This document shows positions 35,030 through 43,493 of a stretch of DNA of 64,000 nt, piece by piece. The notes beneath the pieces were generated by a model, which worked only from the letters and a program-made list of their open reading frames with translations, was not told the origin of the DNA and searched no databases. The DNA comes from Verrucomicrobiota bacterium. GTDB taxonomy: Bacteria; Verrucomicrobiota; Verrucomicrobiia; Opitutales; Opitutaceae. Made by a program: the position numbers and the translations under genes. The stretch spans positions 62,001 through 126,000 of the forward strand of contig JAEWQP010000010.1 of assembly GCA_023399155.1 (NCBI GenBank), in the 5' to 3' direction. Each line of letters begins with the position of its first letter. Position 1 is the stretch's first letter.

Positions 35030-36778
35030 ATGACACCCGGTCTGGATGCCCGAAACACCAACGCCCTATGGTGCAGTGTGCTCGCCGAGACGATGGTGCG
35101 TTGCGGCTTGCGCGATGCCGTGATCTCGCCGGGGTCGCGGTCGACGCCGTTGACGCTGGCGCTCGTCCGTCATCCCGGGGTGGCGTGCACGCCTGTGCTG
35201 GACGAGCGCTCGGCCGCGTTCTTCGCCCTGGGCCTGGCCAAGCGGACACACCGGCCCGTCGCGCTCGTGTGCACGTCGGGGTCGGCCGGCGCGAACTACC
35301 TGCCGGCGGTGATCGAGGCGCACGAGAGTGGCACGCCGCTGCTCGTCATCACGGCCGACCGCCCGCCCGAGATGCGCGATTGCGCCTCGGGCCAGACGAT
35401 AGACCAGCAGAAGCTGTTCGGCGGTTTCGTCGCGTTCTTCCACGAGTTCGCGGTCCCGGAGGCCGGACTCGACCGGCTTCGCTATGCGCGCCAGACCATG
35501 GTCCACGCCATGGCACGTGCCACCGTGCCGCACGGCGCACCGGTGCATCTCAACATGCCGTTCCGCGATCCGCTCGCTCCGCTTGAGGATGCGACGGCGC
35601 GTGAGGTGGCGGGTGCGATCGACGAGTCGTTCTTCTCCCATCTCGAACCGGAGCAGGGGCGTGCGCCGGGAGGCAGGCTCTGGCAGCGGCCCACGACGAC
35701 GCGCGGGTTGATTGTCGCCGGTCCGGCGAGTCCCGCCGATCCCGCGGGCTACGCGGCGCACGTGCGTGCCTTCGCGGACGCGACGGGGTGGCCGATCCTG
35801 GCTGATGCGCTGTCACCGCTTCGCCACTACGGCTCGGGGACGGCGCCGGTCGTCGCGCACTATGATGCGATCCTCCGCCAGGAGCGGGCGGCGCGGCACC
35901 TGATGCCGCGCCAGGTGCTGTGCCTGGAGAACTGGCCGACCAGCAAAGTCCTGCGCGGGTGGCTGGAGCAGAGCGGGGTGGAAGTCACCCTCGTGGGCGA
36001 GAGCACCGCCAACCGCGACTCGCTCCACGGACGCACGCGTCATGTCCACTGGGGCGTGGAGGCGCTCGGGGCGGAGGGGCGGCCGGCCCCTGACGCGAGT
36101 TATCGCGAGGCGTGGGCTCGGGCCGAGGAGGCGGCACTCGGCGTGATCGGGCCGGTCCTCGCGGGGAAGCCGGCCGATGGCGGGTGTTTCGAACCGTCCG
36201 TGGCGTGGGCGCTCGCCCAGGCTCTTCCGGACGGCGCCGTGCTGCACGTGGCCAGCAGCATGCCCGTGCGGGATGTGGAGTATTTCTGGCCGGTGACGGC
36301 ACGGCGGCACCGCTTCTTCTTCAATCGCGGTGCCAACGGCATCGACGGCACGCTCTCCACGGCGCTGGGTGTCGCGCATGGCGGGGATCCCACGGTGCTC
36401 CTGATCGGGGATCTCGCCTTTCTGCACGACAGCAACGGATTGCTGCTGGCCTCCAAGCTGCGTGGAAGCCTGACGGTCGTCGTGGTCAACAACCACGGCG
36501 GCGGCATCTTCGAGCACCTCCCGGTGGCGCAGTTCGATCCGCCGTTCGAGGAGTTCTTCGCGACGCCCCAGTCGGTCGATCTGGCCGCGCTGTGCGCGGC
36601 GCACGGCGTTCCCCACGAACGCGTGCCGGATGCGGCGCGCCTGGGAGCGCTCATCGCTGCCCCGCCCCGAGCGGGCGTGCGGGTGTTGGAGGTGACGACC
36701 GATCGCAAGCGCGATGCCGCCGGCCGCAAGCGACTGCTGGCGCAGGCCGCGGACGCCGCGAGTCGCGCGCTCAGCTGA
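35030..36778 (+). CDS. menD: SEPHCHC synthase MenD (menaquinone biosynthesis)
   Basis: This 582-residue thiamine-diphosphate enzyme joins 2-oxoglutarate to isochorismate in the classical menaquinone pathway. The N-terminal part has VISPGSRSTPLTLAL, LDERSAAFFALGLAK and CTSGSAGANYLPAVIEA, all typical of MenD. The middle has ITADRPPEMRDCASGQTIDQQKLFG. The thiamine-binding motif runs from GDLAFLHDSNGLL to VVNNHGGGIF near the C-terminus. The other men genes are not in this window. Its presence agrees with menaquinone as the respiratory quinone, as suggested by the PDWY motif of cytochrome b at 60028-61443. Confidence 0.95.
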   Translation: MTPGLDARNTNALWCSVLAETMVRCGLRDAVISPGSRSTPLTLALVRHPGVACTPVLDERSAAFFALGLAKRTHRPVALVCTSGSAGANYLPAVIEAHESGTPLLVITADRPPEMRDCASGQTIDQQKLFGGFVAFFHEFAVPEAGLDRLRYARQTMVHAMARATVPHGAPVHLNMPFRDPLAPLEDATAREVAGAIDESFFSHLEPEQGRAPGGRLWQRPTTTRGLIVAGPASPADPAGYAAHVRAFADATGWPILADALSPLRHYGSGTAPVVAHYDAILRQERAARHLMPRQVLCLENWPTSKVLRGWLEQSGVEVTLVGESTANRDSLHGRTRHVHWGVEALGAEGRPAPDASYREAWARAEEAALGVIGPVLAGKPADGGCFEPSVAWALAQALPDGAVLHVASSMPVRDVEYFWPVTARRHRFFFNRGANGIDGTLSTALGVAHGGDPTVLLIGDLAFLHDSNGLLLASKLRGSLTVVVVNNHGGGIFEHLPVAQFDPPFEEFFATPQSVDLAALCAAHGVPHERVPDAARLGALIAAPPRAGVRVLEVTTDRKRDAAGRKRLLAQAADAASRALS

Positions 36779-36833
36779 CCGTACGTCGTCCTGGGGTCCC
36801 GTATTCCGGGTCCCGCTGCCCCGTGGACCTGTC

Positions 36834-36897
36834 GTCCCGTGGACCTGTGGTCCTGTAGTCCCGTGGTCCTGTAGTCCCGTAGTCCCGAAGTCCCCTT
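36834..36897. repeat. 8-bp tandem repeat (GTCCYGTR)
   Basis: Eight consecutive 8-base units run without interruption: GTCCCGTG, GACCTGTG, GTCCTGTA, GTCCCGTG, GTCCTGTA, GTCCCGTA, GTCCCGAA and GTCCCCTT. Less regular copies extend upstream to about 36790. The array fills the gap between the convergent menD and lptE stop codons. Confidence 0.85.
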
Positions 36898-36898
36898 C

Positions 36899-37408
36899 CT
36901 ACCAGACCGACGTGATCTCGTAGGCGATCGCCTCGGCGAGGCGCGAGGCGAGCAGCGGCATGTTTTGATACTCGGCCGTCACCAGGCCGCTGTCACTGTA
37001 GACCTCGTCAAACGCGGAGACGCGGCGCCGCGTGAAGTAATCCTTGCCGGTGCGGCGGTCGGTGAGCGTCACTTCCGCCTCCAGCGTCACCCGCCAGCGG
37101 CGGGCCAATCCGGTGTCCTCGGAGCGTGAGATCGTCGGCTCGCGCTGCAGTCGCACGAGTGTGACCTGGACCTCCGCCTCGGCACCATCGGCGGTCGAGA
37201 TCGCCACCCGGCCGGAGCGGTCAAGCTGGCGCGCCAAGGCAGTGCCGACCAAGGGGGCGGCCTGGGGCGCATTCGAGGTGTTCAGCGGCGGGCGGACGTA
37301 AATGGACGCAAACGGCAGCTTCGCCGGATCGCCCAAGTGATAGGACGTGCATCCCGCGAGGACGGCGGCCGCGAGCAGGGCGGCGCTGAGGAGAGCGCGG
37401 CGCCTCAC
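36899..37408 (-). CDS. lptE: LPS-assembly lipoprotein LptE
   Basis: This 169-residue protein has a lipoprotein signal peptide with the lipobox LAGC (Cys20 becomes the lipidated N-terminus). The mature part fits the LptE/RlpB family: SIYVRPPLNTSNAPQAAPLVGTALARQLDRSGRV and a C-terminal helix with AEAIAYEI. In the outer membrane it plugs the LptD barrel and helps deliver lipopolysaccharide to the surface. The gene starts 3 bases after the stop codon of the BamD-like gene, so both are read together. Confidence 0.85.
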   Translation of the reverse strand: MRRRALLSAALLAAAVLAGCTSYHLGDPAKLPFASIYVRPPLNTSNAPQAAPLVGTALARQLDRSGRVAISTADGAEAEVQVTLVRLQREPTISRSEDTGLARRWRVTLEAEVTLTDRRTGKDYFTRRRVSAFDEVYSDSGLVTAEYQNMPLLASRLAEAIAYEITSVW

Positions 37409-37411
37409 GGA

Positions 37412-38632
37412 TTACTGGCCGCTCCCGGACGGACGGATCGTCGTGGTGGGCTGCTCCTCGGACTCGGAGGAGGGCGTTGCGGGCTCCACCGAAGTCGTGC
37501 CCGTGCCCGGGGCGTCGGCGGCCGCGGAGGCATCGCCCTGGAACAGGCCGAAAAGGCCACCCCTGCGACGGCTGCGCTCGGTATCGGCGGCGATCTGGGC
37601 CGCCACGCGAGCCTCGTCGACGTCGACCTGGGCCAGGCGTTCGCGTGCGAGCGTGGCCGAATCGGAATTGGGAGCGATCGTGATCGCCTCGTTGTAGAAC
37701 ACGCGGGCCGCCTGGTAGCGGGAGCGCTTGTAGTAATAGAAGTCGGCGATCTTGAGGCGGCTTTGCGCGAGCATCTCCTTCATGCGCGCCTCGCCGGCCT
37801 CGGCCTCGGCGACGTCCGGGTCCTTGGGAAAGAGAATCTTGAAGTCCTGGTAGCTGTGCAGGGACTCCTTGGTGGAGCTCTGGTCGTAGAGCGGACCATC
37901 CACCAGTCGCTCGTGCACCTGCGCCAGGCGCAGGTAGGCGTCGGACGTCACGAGGCTGTTCGGGTAGTTCGTGATGAGCCGGTCGAGAGCGTCGATCGCA
38001 TACTCGGGGCGTCCGGAAATGTTGTGCTGCTCGGCGATATTCATCAGCGCGAGCGGCGCGTAATCGCTGTAGGGTGCGTTGATGATGAGCCGCTCGAAAT
38101 ACTGGATGCCGCGATCGCGGTTGGCGAAGCCGGGCAGCACGCCGAACATCTTGCGCCGGTGGCCCTTGATCATCTCGTAGGCGATGCGGTACTGCTCGCT
38201 CACGAGCTCGTTGAAGCGACCATAATTTGGATACGCCCGCAGGATGACGTCGAGCGCCTCGAACGCGCGGGGAAGATTGTTAAGACGGGCCTGGACGATG
38301 GCCGTGCGATGGTAGGCCTCCGGTGCGGTGGGCGAGCGGGGAAACTCCTTGAAGACCGACTTGTAGGCCTTGAGCGCGGCCTTGAGCTTGCCCTTTTCCT
38401 CGAGTTGGCGGCCCTTCTCAAACCGGGCCTGCGCCTCACGAGCCTCCGCCGGAGACAAACCCCGGAAACCAGAGGTCTCGAGGTTGCGGCTGCGGACCTT
38501 GGGACGGCGGTCCTCCACCTCTTTCTGGCTCTGCTGGCCCGACTGGGCCAGCGTCTGGGTGGCGGAACCGGCGACGAGGGAGAGGGCGATCAGGATGAAC
38601 GCCAGACGAAGGAAAGACGGGGAGGACGGCAT
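37412..38632 (-). CDS. bamD: BamD-like TPR outer-membrane assembly protein
   Basis: This 406-residue exported protein carries TPR-like helical repeats in the YfiO/BamD arrangement: FEKGRQLEEKGKLKAALKAYKSVFKEFPRSPTAPEA, then AIVQARLNNLPRAFEALDVILRAYP, ALDRLITNYPNSLVTSDAYLRLAQ, and later FYYYKRSRYQAARVFYNEAI. BamD is part of the complex that folds outer-membrane barrels. The signal peptide (residues 1-30) ends ATQTLAQS without a lipobox cysteine, so unlike E. coli BamD it may not be lipid-anchored. The protein is also longer than usual (about 245), with a disordered acidic tail. The frame upstream to 39511 overlaps fabH and is spurious. Confidence 0.75.
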   Translation of the reverse strand: MPSSPSFLRLAFILIALSLVAGSATQTLAQSGQQSQKEVEDRRPKVRSRNLETSGFRGLSPAEAREAQARFEKGRQLEEKGKLKAALKAYKSVFKEFPRSPTAPEAYHRTAIVQARLNNLPRAFEALDVILRAYPNYGRFNELVSEQYRIAYEMIKGHRRKMFGVLPGFANRDRGIQYFERLIINAPYSDYAPLALMNIAEQHNISGRPEYAIDALDRLITNYPNSLVTSDAYLRLAQVHERLVDGPLYDQSSTKESLHSYQDFKILFPKDPDVAEAEAGEARMKEMLAQSRLKIADFYYYKRSRYQAARVFYNEAITIAPNSDSATLARERLAQVDVDEARVAAQIAADTERSRRRGGLFGLFQGDASAAADAPGTGTTSVEPATPSSESEEQPTTTIRPSGSGQ

Positions 38633-38823
38633 CTGAGAAAGGCTGAAACTCAAAGGAAGAGGCTGAAGGCGAAAAATGCAAAGGGGAAGATCGAAGACGC
38701 CCTTGCACACGGGATGCGGACGGCCGGGCGCGGTCGATTGGCCTGGCCTGATGGACAGCGCGGCCGTCGTCGGGTTCGATGGAAAAGAAGTTCGACCGCC
38801 CGGGCGACGAAGGCGCCAGGAGA

Positions 38824-39831
38824 TCAGGCCGGACCGGGCCAGCGCAGAAGCGCCGCACCCCAGGTCAACCCGGCGCCAAAGGCGACGAGCAGGACGAGAC
38901 CGCCCCGGCGGAGGCGGCCGGCCCGCGCGGCTTCGTCCAGGGCGATCGGAATCGAGGCGGCGGAGGTGTTGCCGTAGCGGTCGAGGTTGATGAAGAAACG
39001 GTCGAGCGGCACCTCGAGGCGCTCGGCCATGGTCTCGATGATCCGTCGATTGGCCTGGTGCGGGATCACGCAATCGACATCGGCGGCCGTGAGGCCGTGT
39101 TCGGCCAGCAGGTCGGTCGCCGTCTTTTCCATCACGAGGACCGCGTGTTTGAACACCTCGCGGCCATTCATGCGCAGGAAATGCTGACCGTGGGCGACGG
39201 TGTCGGCCGTGGCCGGGTGACGGGATCCGCCCGCGTGCTGGTAAAGCAGACCGGCGTCCTCGCCGTCCGCACCCGTCCGGATGCCGACGATCGATTCCTG
39301 CGCGACTGTGCCGCGGCTGAGCACGACCGCCCCGGCGCCGTCGCCAAAGAGCACGCAGGTGGTGCGGTCGTTCCAATTGAGGATCGTCGAAAGCTTCTCG
39401 GCACCGATGAGCAGGATCGTGCGGTGCACGCCGGAGCGGATGAGTCCGCCGGCCACCTCCAGCCCGTAGATGAAGCCCGAGCATGCGGCGGCGAGGTCGA
39501 AGGCCATGCACTTGGGCGCGCCGAGCTTATGCTGGACGAGGCACGCGGTCGACGGGAAGGGCAGATCGCCGGTCATCGTCGCGACGATGATCGCGTCGAG
39601 GTCGGCTGGCGTCATCCCGGCGGCGGCGAGCGCCGCCCGGCCGGCCTGTGTGGCCATATCGGATACATCCTCGTGCCGGCCGGCGATGCGGCGCTCGCGG
39701 ATGCCGGTGCGGCTCACGATCCATTCGTCGGACGTCTCGAGCGTCTTCGAGAGGTCGTGATTGGTCACGACCTTCGCCGGGGCGTAGGAGCCGGTTCCCT
39801 TGACGACGACAGTGTGGCGGGCAGCGCTCAT
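38824..39831 (-). CDS. fabH: 3-oxoacyl-ACP synthase III FabH
   Basis: This 335-residue enzyme starts fatty-acid synthesis by condensing acetyl-CoA (or another acyl-CoA) with malonyl-ACP. The catalytic triad is visible: Cys117 in AAACSGF, His258 in PHQANRRI and Asn288 in GNTSAAS. SDEWIVSRTGIRERR near residues 34-48 is the classical FabH start region, and FGDGAGAVVLS is conserved. The gene lies downstream of plsX, the usual rpmF-plsX-fabH order found in many bacteria. It ends 191 bases before the BamD-like gene. Confidence 0.96.
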   Translation of the reverse strand: MSAARHTVVVKGTGSYAPAKVVTNHDLSKTLETSDEWIVSRTGIRERRIAGRHEDVSDMATQAGRAALAAAGMTPADLDAIIVATMTGDLPFPSTACLVQHKLGAPKCMAFDLAAACSGFIYGLEVAGGLIRSGVHRTILLIGAEKLSTILNWNDRTTCVLFGDGAGAVVLSRGTVAQESIVGIRTGADGEDAGLLYQHAGGSRHPATADTVAHGQHFLRMNGREVFKHAVLVMEKTATDLLAEHGLTAADVDCVIPHQANRRIIETMAERLEVPLDRFFINLDRYGNTSAASIPIALDEAARAGRLRRGGLVLLVAFGAGLTWGAALLRWPGPA

Positions 39832-39922
39832 GAGTGAGGGCAGGGAGAAGAGTAAGGGGAGACTGAGGCGGCCGGAGGGTCGCTTGCGTCGTGCGCCGGG
39901 GCACGCTCGGCGGCGATCCAGC

Positions 39923-40972
39923 TCAGGCCGGATGGGCGATCACGTCGTTGGCGCGGGCCACATCGGCGACGATGTGCTCGTTGAGCTCGTGCGTGAGCGT
40001 TTCGTGGGCGACGCGGATCGCGTTCATGATCGCCTCGCGGTTCGACGAACCGTGGGCCTTGAGCATCACGCCGCGCAGGCCGAGCAGGGGGGCACCCCCA
40101 TAGCGCTCCGGCTTGATGCGCGCCTTGAGGTCGGCGAATGCGCCCTGGGCGAGGAAGGCACCCGCGATCCGCAGGGGGTTGGTCCGAAGCTTCTCGCGAA
40201 GCAGGCCGGAGAAAAACTTGGAGAGCGATTCCCAGCTCTTGAGGCAGATGTTGCCGACGAATCCGTCGCACACGACCACGTCCACCTCGTCGCAGAACAC
40301 CTGGAAACCCTCGACCGGCCCGACGTAGTTGATCAAACCGCCGAGCCGCTTGAGCGCCTCGTGGGCCTCCGCGATCAGCGCGTTGCCCTTGCCCTCCTCC
40401 GTCCCGATCGTGAGCAGACCCACGCGCGGACGTTCCACACCGAGGATGACGCGGCAGTAGTGGGTGCCGAGGATCGAGTTGTGGACGAGGTGTTGGGCCG
40501 AGGCGTCGGGATTGGCGCCGGCGTCGATCAGGATGAAATGCCCGTTCTCGCGCGGCAGCACCGGAGCGAGCGCCGGCCGCTCGACCCCGTCGAGCGTGCG
40601 CAGCTTGAGGGTGCCGGCCGCCACCATGATCTTGGTGTTGCCGGTCGAGACCACGGCCGAGGCCAGGCCGGATTTGACCAGTTCCATGGCGCGAAACATC
40701 GAGGCGTCGCGCTTGCCCTTGATCGCGGTCATCACCCCGTCGTCCATCGTGATCACTTCGGACGCGTGGTGAACCGCCACGGACGGGTGCGTGCTCAACC
40801 CCGCGCTTGCGAGCAGCGGGCGCAGGAGCAACTCATCACCCACCAGGGTGATCGGAAGCAGGTCGGGAAGGCGGCTCAGGGCGAGCCGCACGGCCGCGAC
40901 GACCTCAGCCGGTCCGAGGTCGCCACCCATCGCGTCGACGGCGATGCGCTTGCCGACGGCGAATTGGGACAT
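39923..40972 (-). CDS. plsX: Phosphate acyltransferase PlsX
   Basis: This 349-residue enzyme makes acyl-phosphate from acyl-ACP for phospholipid synthesis. Family landmarks are RIAVDAMGGDLGP at the N-terminus, SAVVSTGNT, ILIDAGANPDASAQHLVH, LLTIGTEEGKGN, VVVCDGFVGNICLK and GGAPLLGLRGVMLKAHG. The ATG at 40972 lies 29 bases downstream of the rpmF stop codon, and fabH follows, so rpmF-plsX-fabH form one minus-strand unit. The open frame continuing upstream to 41278 covers rpmF and is not real. Confidence 0.96.
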   Translation of the reverse strand: MSQFAVGKRIAVDAMGGDLGPAEVVAAVRLALSRLPDLLPITLVGDELLLRPLLASAGLSTHPSVAVHHASEVITMDDGVMTAIKGKRDASMFRAMELVKSGLASAVVSTGNTKIMVAAGTLKLRTLDGVERPALAPVLPRENGHFILIDAGANPDASAQHLVHNSILGTHYCRVILGVERPRVGLLTIGTEEGKGNALIAEAHEALKRLGGLINYVGPVEGFQVFCDEVDVVVCDGFVGNICLKSWESLSKFFSGLLREKLRTNPLRIAGAFLAQGAFADLKARIKPERYGGAPLLGLRGVMLKAHGSSNREAIMNAIRVAHETLTHELNEHIVADVARANDVIAHPA

Positions 40973-41001
40973 GGAAGGCTGGGCGATGAATCGGGGGCAA
41001 A

Positions 41002-41181
41002 TCAGGCCTCGATATCGAGGACCTGACGGCCGCGGTACATCCCGTTGTTGGGATTCACGCGATGCGGACGGGAAACGGAGCCGTCGACCGGGTCGCGAGC
41101 GAATTCGGGCGCCTTGAAGGCGTTGGCTGCGCGGCGGTTCGCGCTGCGGCGCTTGGACTGTTTGCGTTTCGGATTGGCCAT
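41002..41181 (-). CDS. rpmF: 50S ribosomal protein L32
   Basis: This 59-residue basic protein reads MANPKRKQSKRRSANRRAAN at the start, ends with MYRGRQVLDIEA and has PHRVNPNNG before that, which matches bacterial L32. It has no cysteine, so it is the zinc-free form, as in E. coli. It precedes plsX as in many bacteria; the DUF177/YceD gene often found upstream is not present. The CTCGATATCGAG palindrome at 41009-41020 falls inside its last codons. Confidence 0.93.
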   Translation of the reverse strand: MANPKRKQSKRRSANRRAANAFKAPEFARDPVDGSVSRPHRVNPNNGMYRGRQVLDIEA

Positions 41182-41307
41182 GGTGAAAAGTGGTTTGAAG
41201 GCATCCCGGTGGACTCGCGTCGTCGCGGGAAGGACGAAAAGAATCGGCTTTGTTAAGTTCCGGTGATGGCGCCGTCAAGTGCGCAGCACGCAGCCGGCAC
41301 GATCGTC

Positions 41308-42342
41308 TCAGCCTTGGAACAGGGCCAGCACCGCGATGGCCAGCGCCACCCGGTACCAGGCGAAGAGCAGCAGGCCGTGACGGTTGAGGAAATGCACGAG
41401 CCAGGTGACGGCCAGACCGGCCGAGATGGCGGCCACGAGCGCACCCCAGGCGAGTGGACCGGGGCCGAAGGCGGAGAGGGTTAAGCTGCCCGTCTTCAAG
41501 CTCTTAATGAGTGCGGCACCGCCGAGCGTGGGAAGCCCAAGCAGGAAACTGAACTCGGCCGCCCGCGCCGGGCGAAGGCCTGCGACGCAGCCGCCGACGA
41601 TCGTCATCATGGACCGGCTCATGCCGGGCCAAAGGGCTCCGCATTGCATCACGCCGATCAGCAGCGACTGTTTCAGGCTCAAATCGGCCGGGTCGAGGTC
41701 GGGCGTGTGCGAGGCGAGGGCGCGCTGGCGCCGATCGGCGGCAACCATGATCACCGCGCCCACGAGCAGCGCGGCCGCGACGGTCTGGGGATTGAAGAGT
41801 TTGGCGTCGATCCAGTCGCTGAAGGCCAGGCCGATCACGCCGGCGGGGACGCAGGCGACGAGGAGGTTGCGCACGAGTCGCAGTCCGGCGGGATCGCGCC
41901 CCGTCAGGCCACGGAGGATGGCCCGTATCCGCTGCCGGTAGAGCAAGGCGACAGCGGCGATCGCGCCGATCTGGATCGCGACAGCGTAGGTGTCGGCCGC
42001 CGCCTTGACTGTAAACGGGCGACCAGGCGTGCCGGTGGCGGGATCCGGCGGCTCGATCCAGAGCGGACGTCCCTCGCGATCGAGCGCCGGGGTGGTGGCG
42101 TCGAGCCCGAGCAGGTAGTTCGCGAGAATCAGATGCCCGGTCGAGGAGATGGGAAGAAATTCCGTGATACCCTCGACCAACCCAAGCACCGTGGCATCGC
42201 CGTAGCTGAACTCCGACCGAACCGGCGAACCGGCGGTGACGATGTCGGCCGTTGCCGCGGCCGGTTCGTCCGACTGGGCGCTGGCGAGGTGGGGGAGGAG
42301 GAGAAGGGACGCGATGATCGCGAAGCGGAGGAGACTCGGCAT
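41308..42342 (-). CDS. uppP: Undecaprenyl-diphosphatase UppP/BacA
   Basis: This roughly 344-residue inner-membrane enzyme removes a phosphate from undecaprenyl diphosphate to recycle the lipid carrier for cell-wall and polysaccharide synthesis. The catalytic motifs are intact: LVEGITEFLPISSTGH and PGMSRSMMT. About eight membrane segments are predicted. The protein has an extra N-terminal part of about 45 residues, including a signal-peptide-like segment (LLRFAIIASLLLLPHLASA) that E. coli UppP lacks, and an insert after the first active-site motif (LDATTPALDREGRPLWIEPPD). A GGATCC lies upstream of the ATG at 42342; the Met at 42357 is an alternative. Confidence 0.93.
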   Translation of the reverse strand: MPSLLRFAIIASLLLLPHLASAQSDEPAAATADIVTAGSPVRSEFSYGDATVLGLVEGITEFLPISSTGHLILANYLLGLDATTPALDREGRPLWIEPPDPATGTPGRPFTVKAAADTYAVAIQIGAIAAVALLYRQRIRAILRGLTGRDPAGLRLVRNLLVACVPAGVIGLAFSDWIDAKLFNPQTVAAALLVGAVIMVAADRRQRALASHTPDLDPADLSLKQSLLIGVMQCGALWPGMSRSMMTIVGGCVAGLRPARAAEFSFLLGLPTLGGAALIKSLKTGSLTLSAFGPGPLAWGALVAAISAGLAVTWLVHFLNRHGLLLFAWYRVALAIAVLALFQG

Positions 42343-42449
42343 GCAGGATCCGTGCATGCCGGACGCGGCTGCGGTGTCGAGGTTGGATGGGCGCCGGCGG
42401 ATTTTTGTTTGTGCACGGCACGGGCGACGTGTTTCTACGGCGGACTGCC

Positions 42450-43493
42450 ATGGACCTCTCCGCCCAGACTCGCAGCGTTCTTTCCGGTCAGGAACTTCAG
42501 GCGCCAGAGGTCGTCGAGGTGGCGCGCGCGCTGGCTGAGCCCGGCGTGAGCCAGGCCTCCAAGGAGGCGTTCCTCGAGGCGTTGGCGCGGCGCGGCGAGA
42601 CCCCGGGCGAGATCGCGGCTTTTGCCGAGGCGTTTCGCGAACTCGCGCGCAGTCCCGGCCTGGAGCCGTGGGCGCCGGTCGCCATCGACGTCTGCGGCAC
42701 GGGCGGCGACAAGTCCGGGAGTTTCAACATCTCGACTGCGGTGAGCTTCGTCCTCGCAGCGGCCGGCATCCCGGTGATCAAGCACGGCAATCGCTCCATC
42801 ACCTCGCACTGCGGGAGCGCCGACATCCTGGAGGCGCTCGGCATCCGCATCGATCTCGAGCCTGCCGCGCTTCAGGCGGCGATGGAGTCGCTCAACTTCG
42901 TCTTCCTCTTCGCGCCGGCCTATCACCCGGCCTTCAAGGAGATCGGGCCGGTGCGCCGGGCCCTGGGCGCCCGCGGCGCGCGTTCGATCTTCAATGTGCT
43001 CGGGCCGCTGCTCAATCCCGCGCGCCCCGCCATGCAGCTGATGGGCATCTATGCCGATGCCCTGGTCCCGACGATCGCGTCTGCGCTGGACCGTCTCGGC
43101 CTCGCCGGCGGCCTGGTCGTCCACGGCACCGGGCCGGATGGTCGCGTCTTCGATGAACTCACCGCGACCGGGCCTAATCGCGCCTGCGGCTTCGGCCGGC
43201 TGCGCGCGATCGACCTGTCCTTCACCGCGGCCGATGCGGGCGTCGAACCCGCCCGCGTTTCCGACCTCGCGGGTGGCAACGCCGCGGCCAACGCCGCGAT
43301 CCTCGCGCGGCTGCTCGCGGGCGAGGCGCCCCGCGGCCTCGTCGACACCGTCGCGCTCAACGCCGCCGCCGGGCTGTATGTAACCGGTCGGTACGGCAGC
43401 ATCCGCGAGGCGGTGCCCGAGGCGCGCGACCTGCTCGTGGGCGGCGCGGTGGCGGAATGGCTCGCGCGGGCCCGGACTTTTTTTGCACGATGA
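42450..43493 (+). CDS. trpD: Anthranilate phosphoribosyltransferase TrpD
   Basis: This 347-residue enzyme attaches phosphoribosyl diphosphate to anthranilate in tryptophan synthesis. The PRPP-binding loop CGTGGDKSG is at residues 82-90, followed by FNISTAVSFVLAAAGIPVIKHGNRSITSHCGSAD and ALGARGARSIFNVLGPLLNPARP, all typical. The gene overlaps glmM by 4 bases (ATGA), so translation is coupled, although the pathways are unrelated. No other trp genes are in the window. Confidence 0.95.
   Translation: MDLSAQTRSVLSGQELQAPEVVEVARALAEPGVSQASKEAFLEALARRGETPGEIAAFAEAFRELARSPGLEPWAPVAIDVCGTGGDKSGSFNISTAVSFVLAAAGIPVIKHGNRSITSHCGSADILEALGIRIDLEPAALQAAMESLNFVFLFAPAYHPAFKEIGPVRRALGARGARSIFNVLGPLLNPARPAMQLMGIYADALVPTIASALDRLGLAGGLVVHGTGPDGRVFDELTATGPNRACGFGRLRAIDLSFTAADAGVEPARVSDLAGGNAAANAAILARLLAGEAPRGLVDTVALNAAAGLYVTGRYGSIREAVPEARDLLVGGAVAEWLARARTFFAR

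Noticed and set aside
36779..36898. CRISPR array
   Set aside because: The repeats are 8 bases long, contiguous and without spacers.
41009..41020. CTCGATATCGAG palindrome as an operator
   Set aside because: It falls in the coding end of rpmF and is explained by the codons for Leu-Asp-Ile-Glu.
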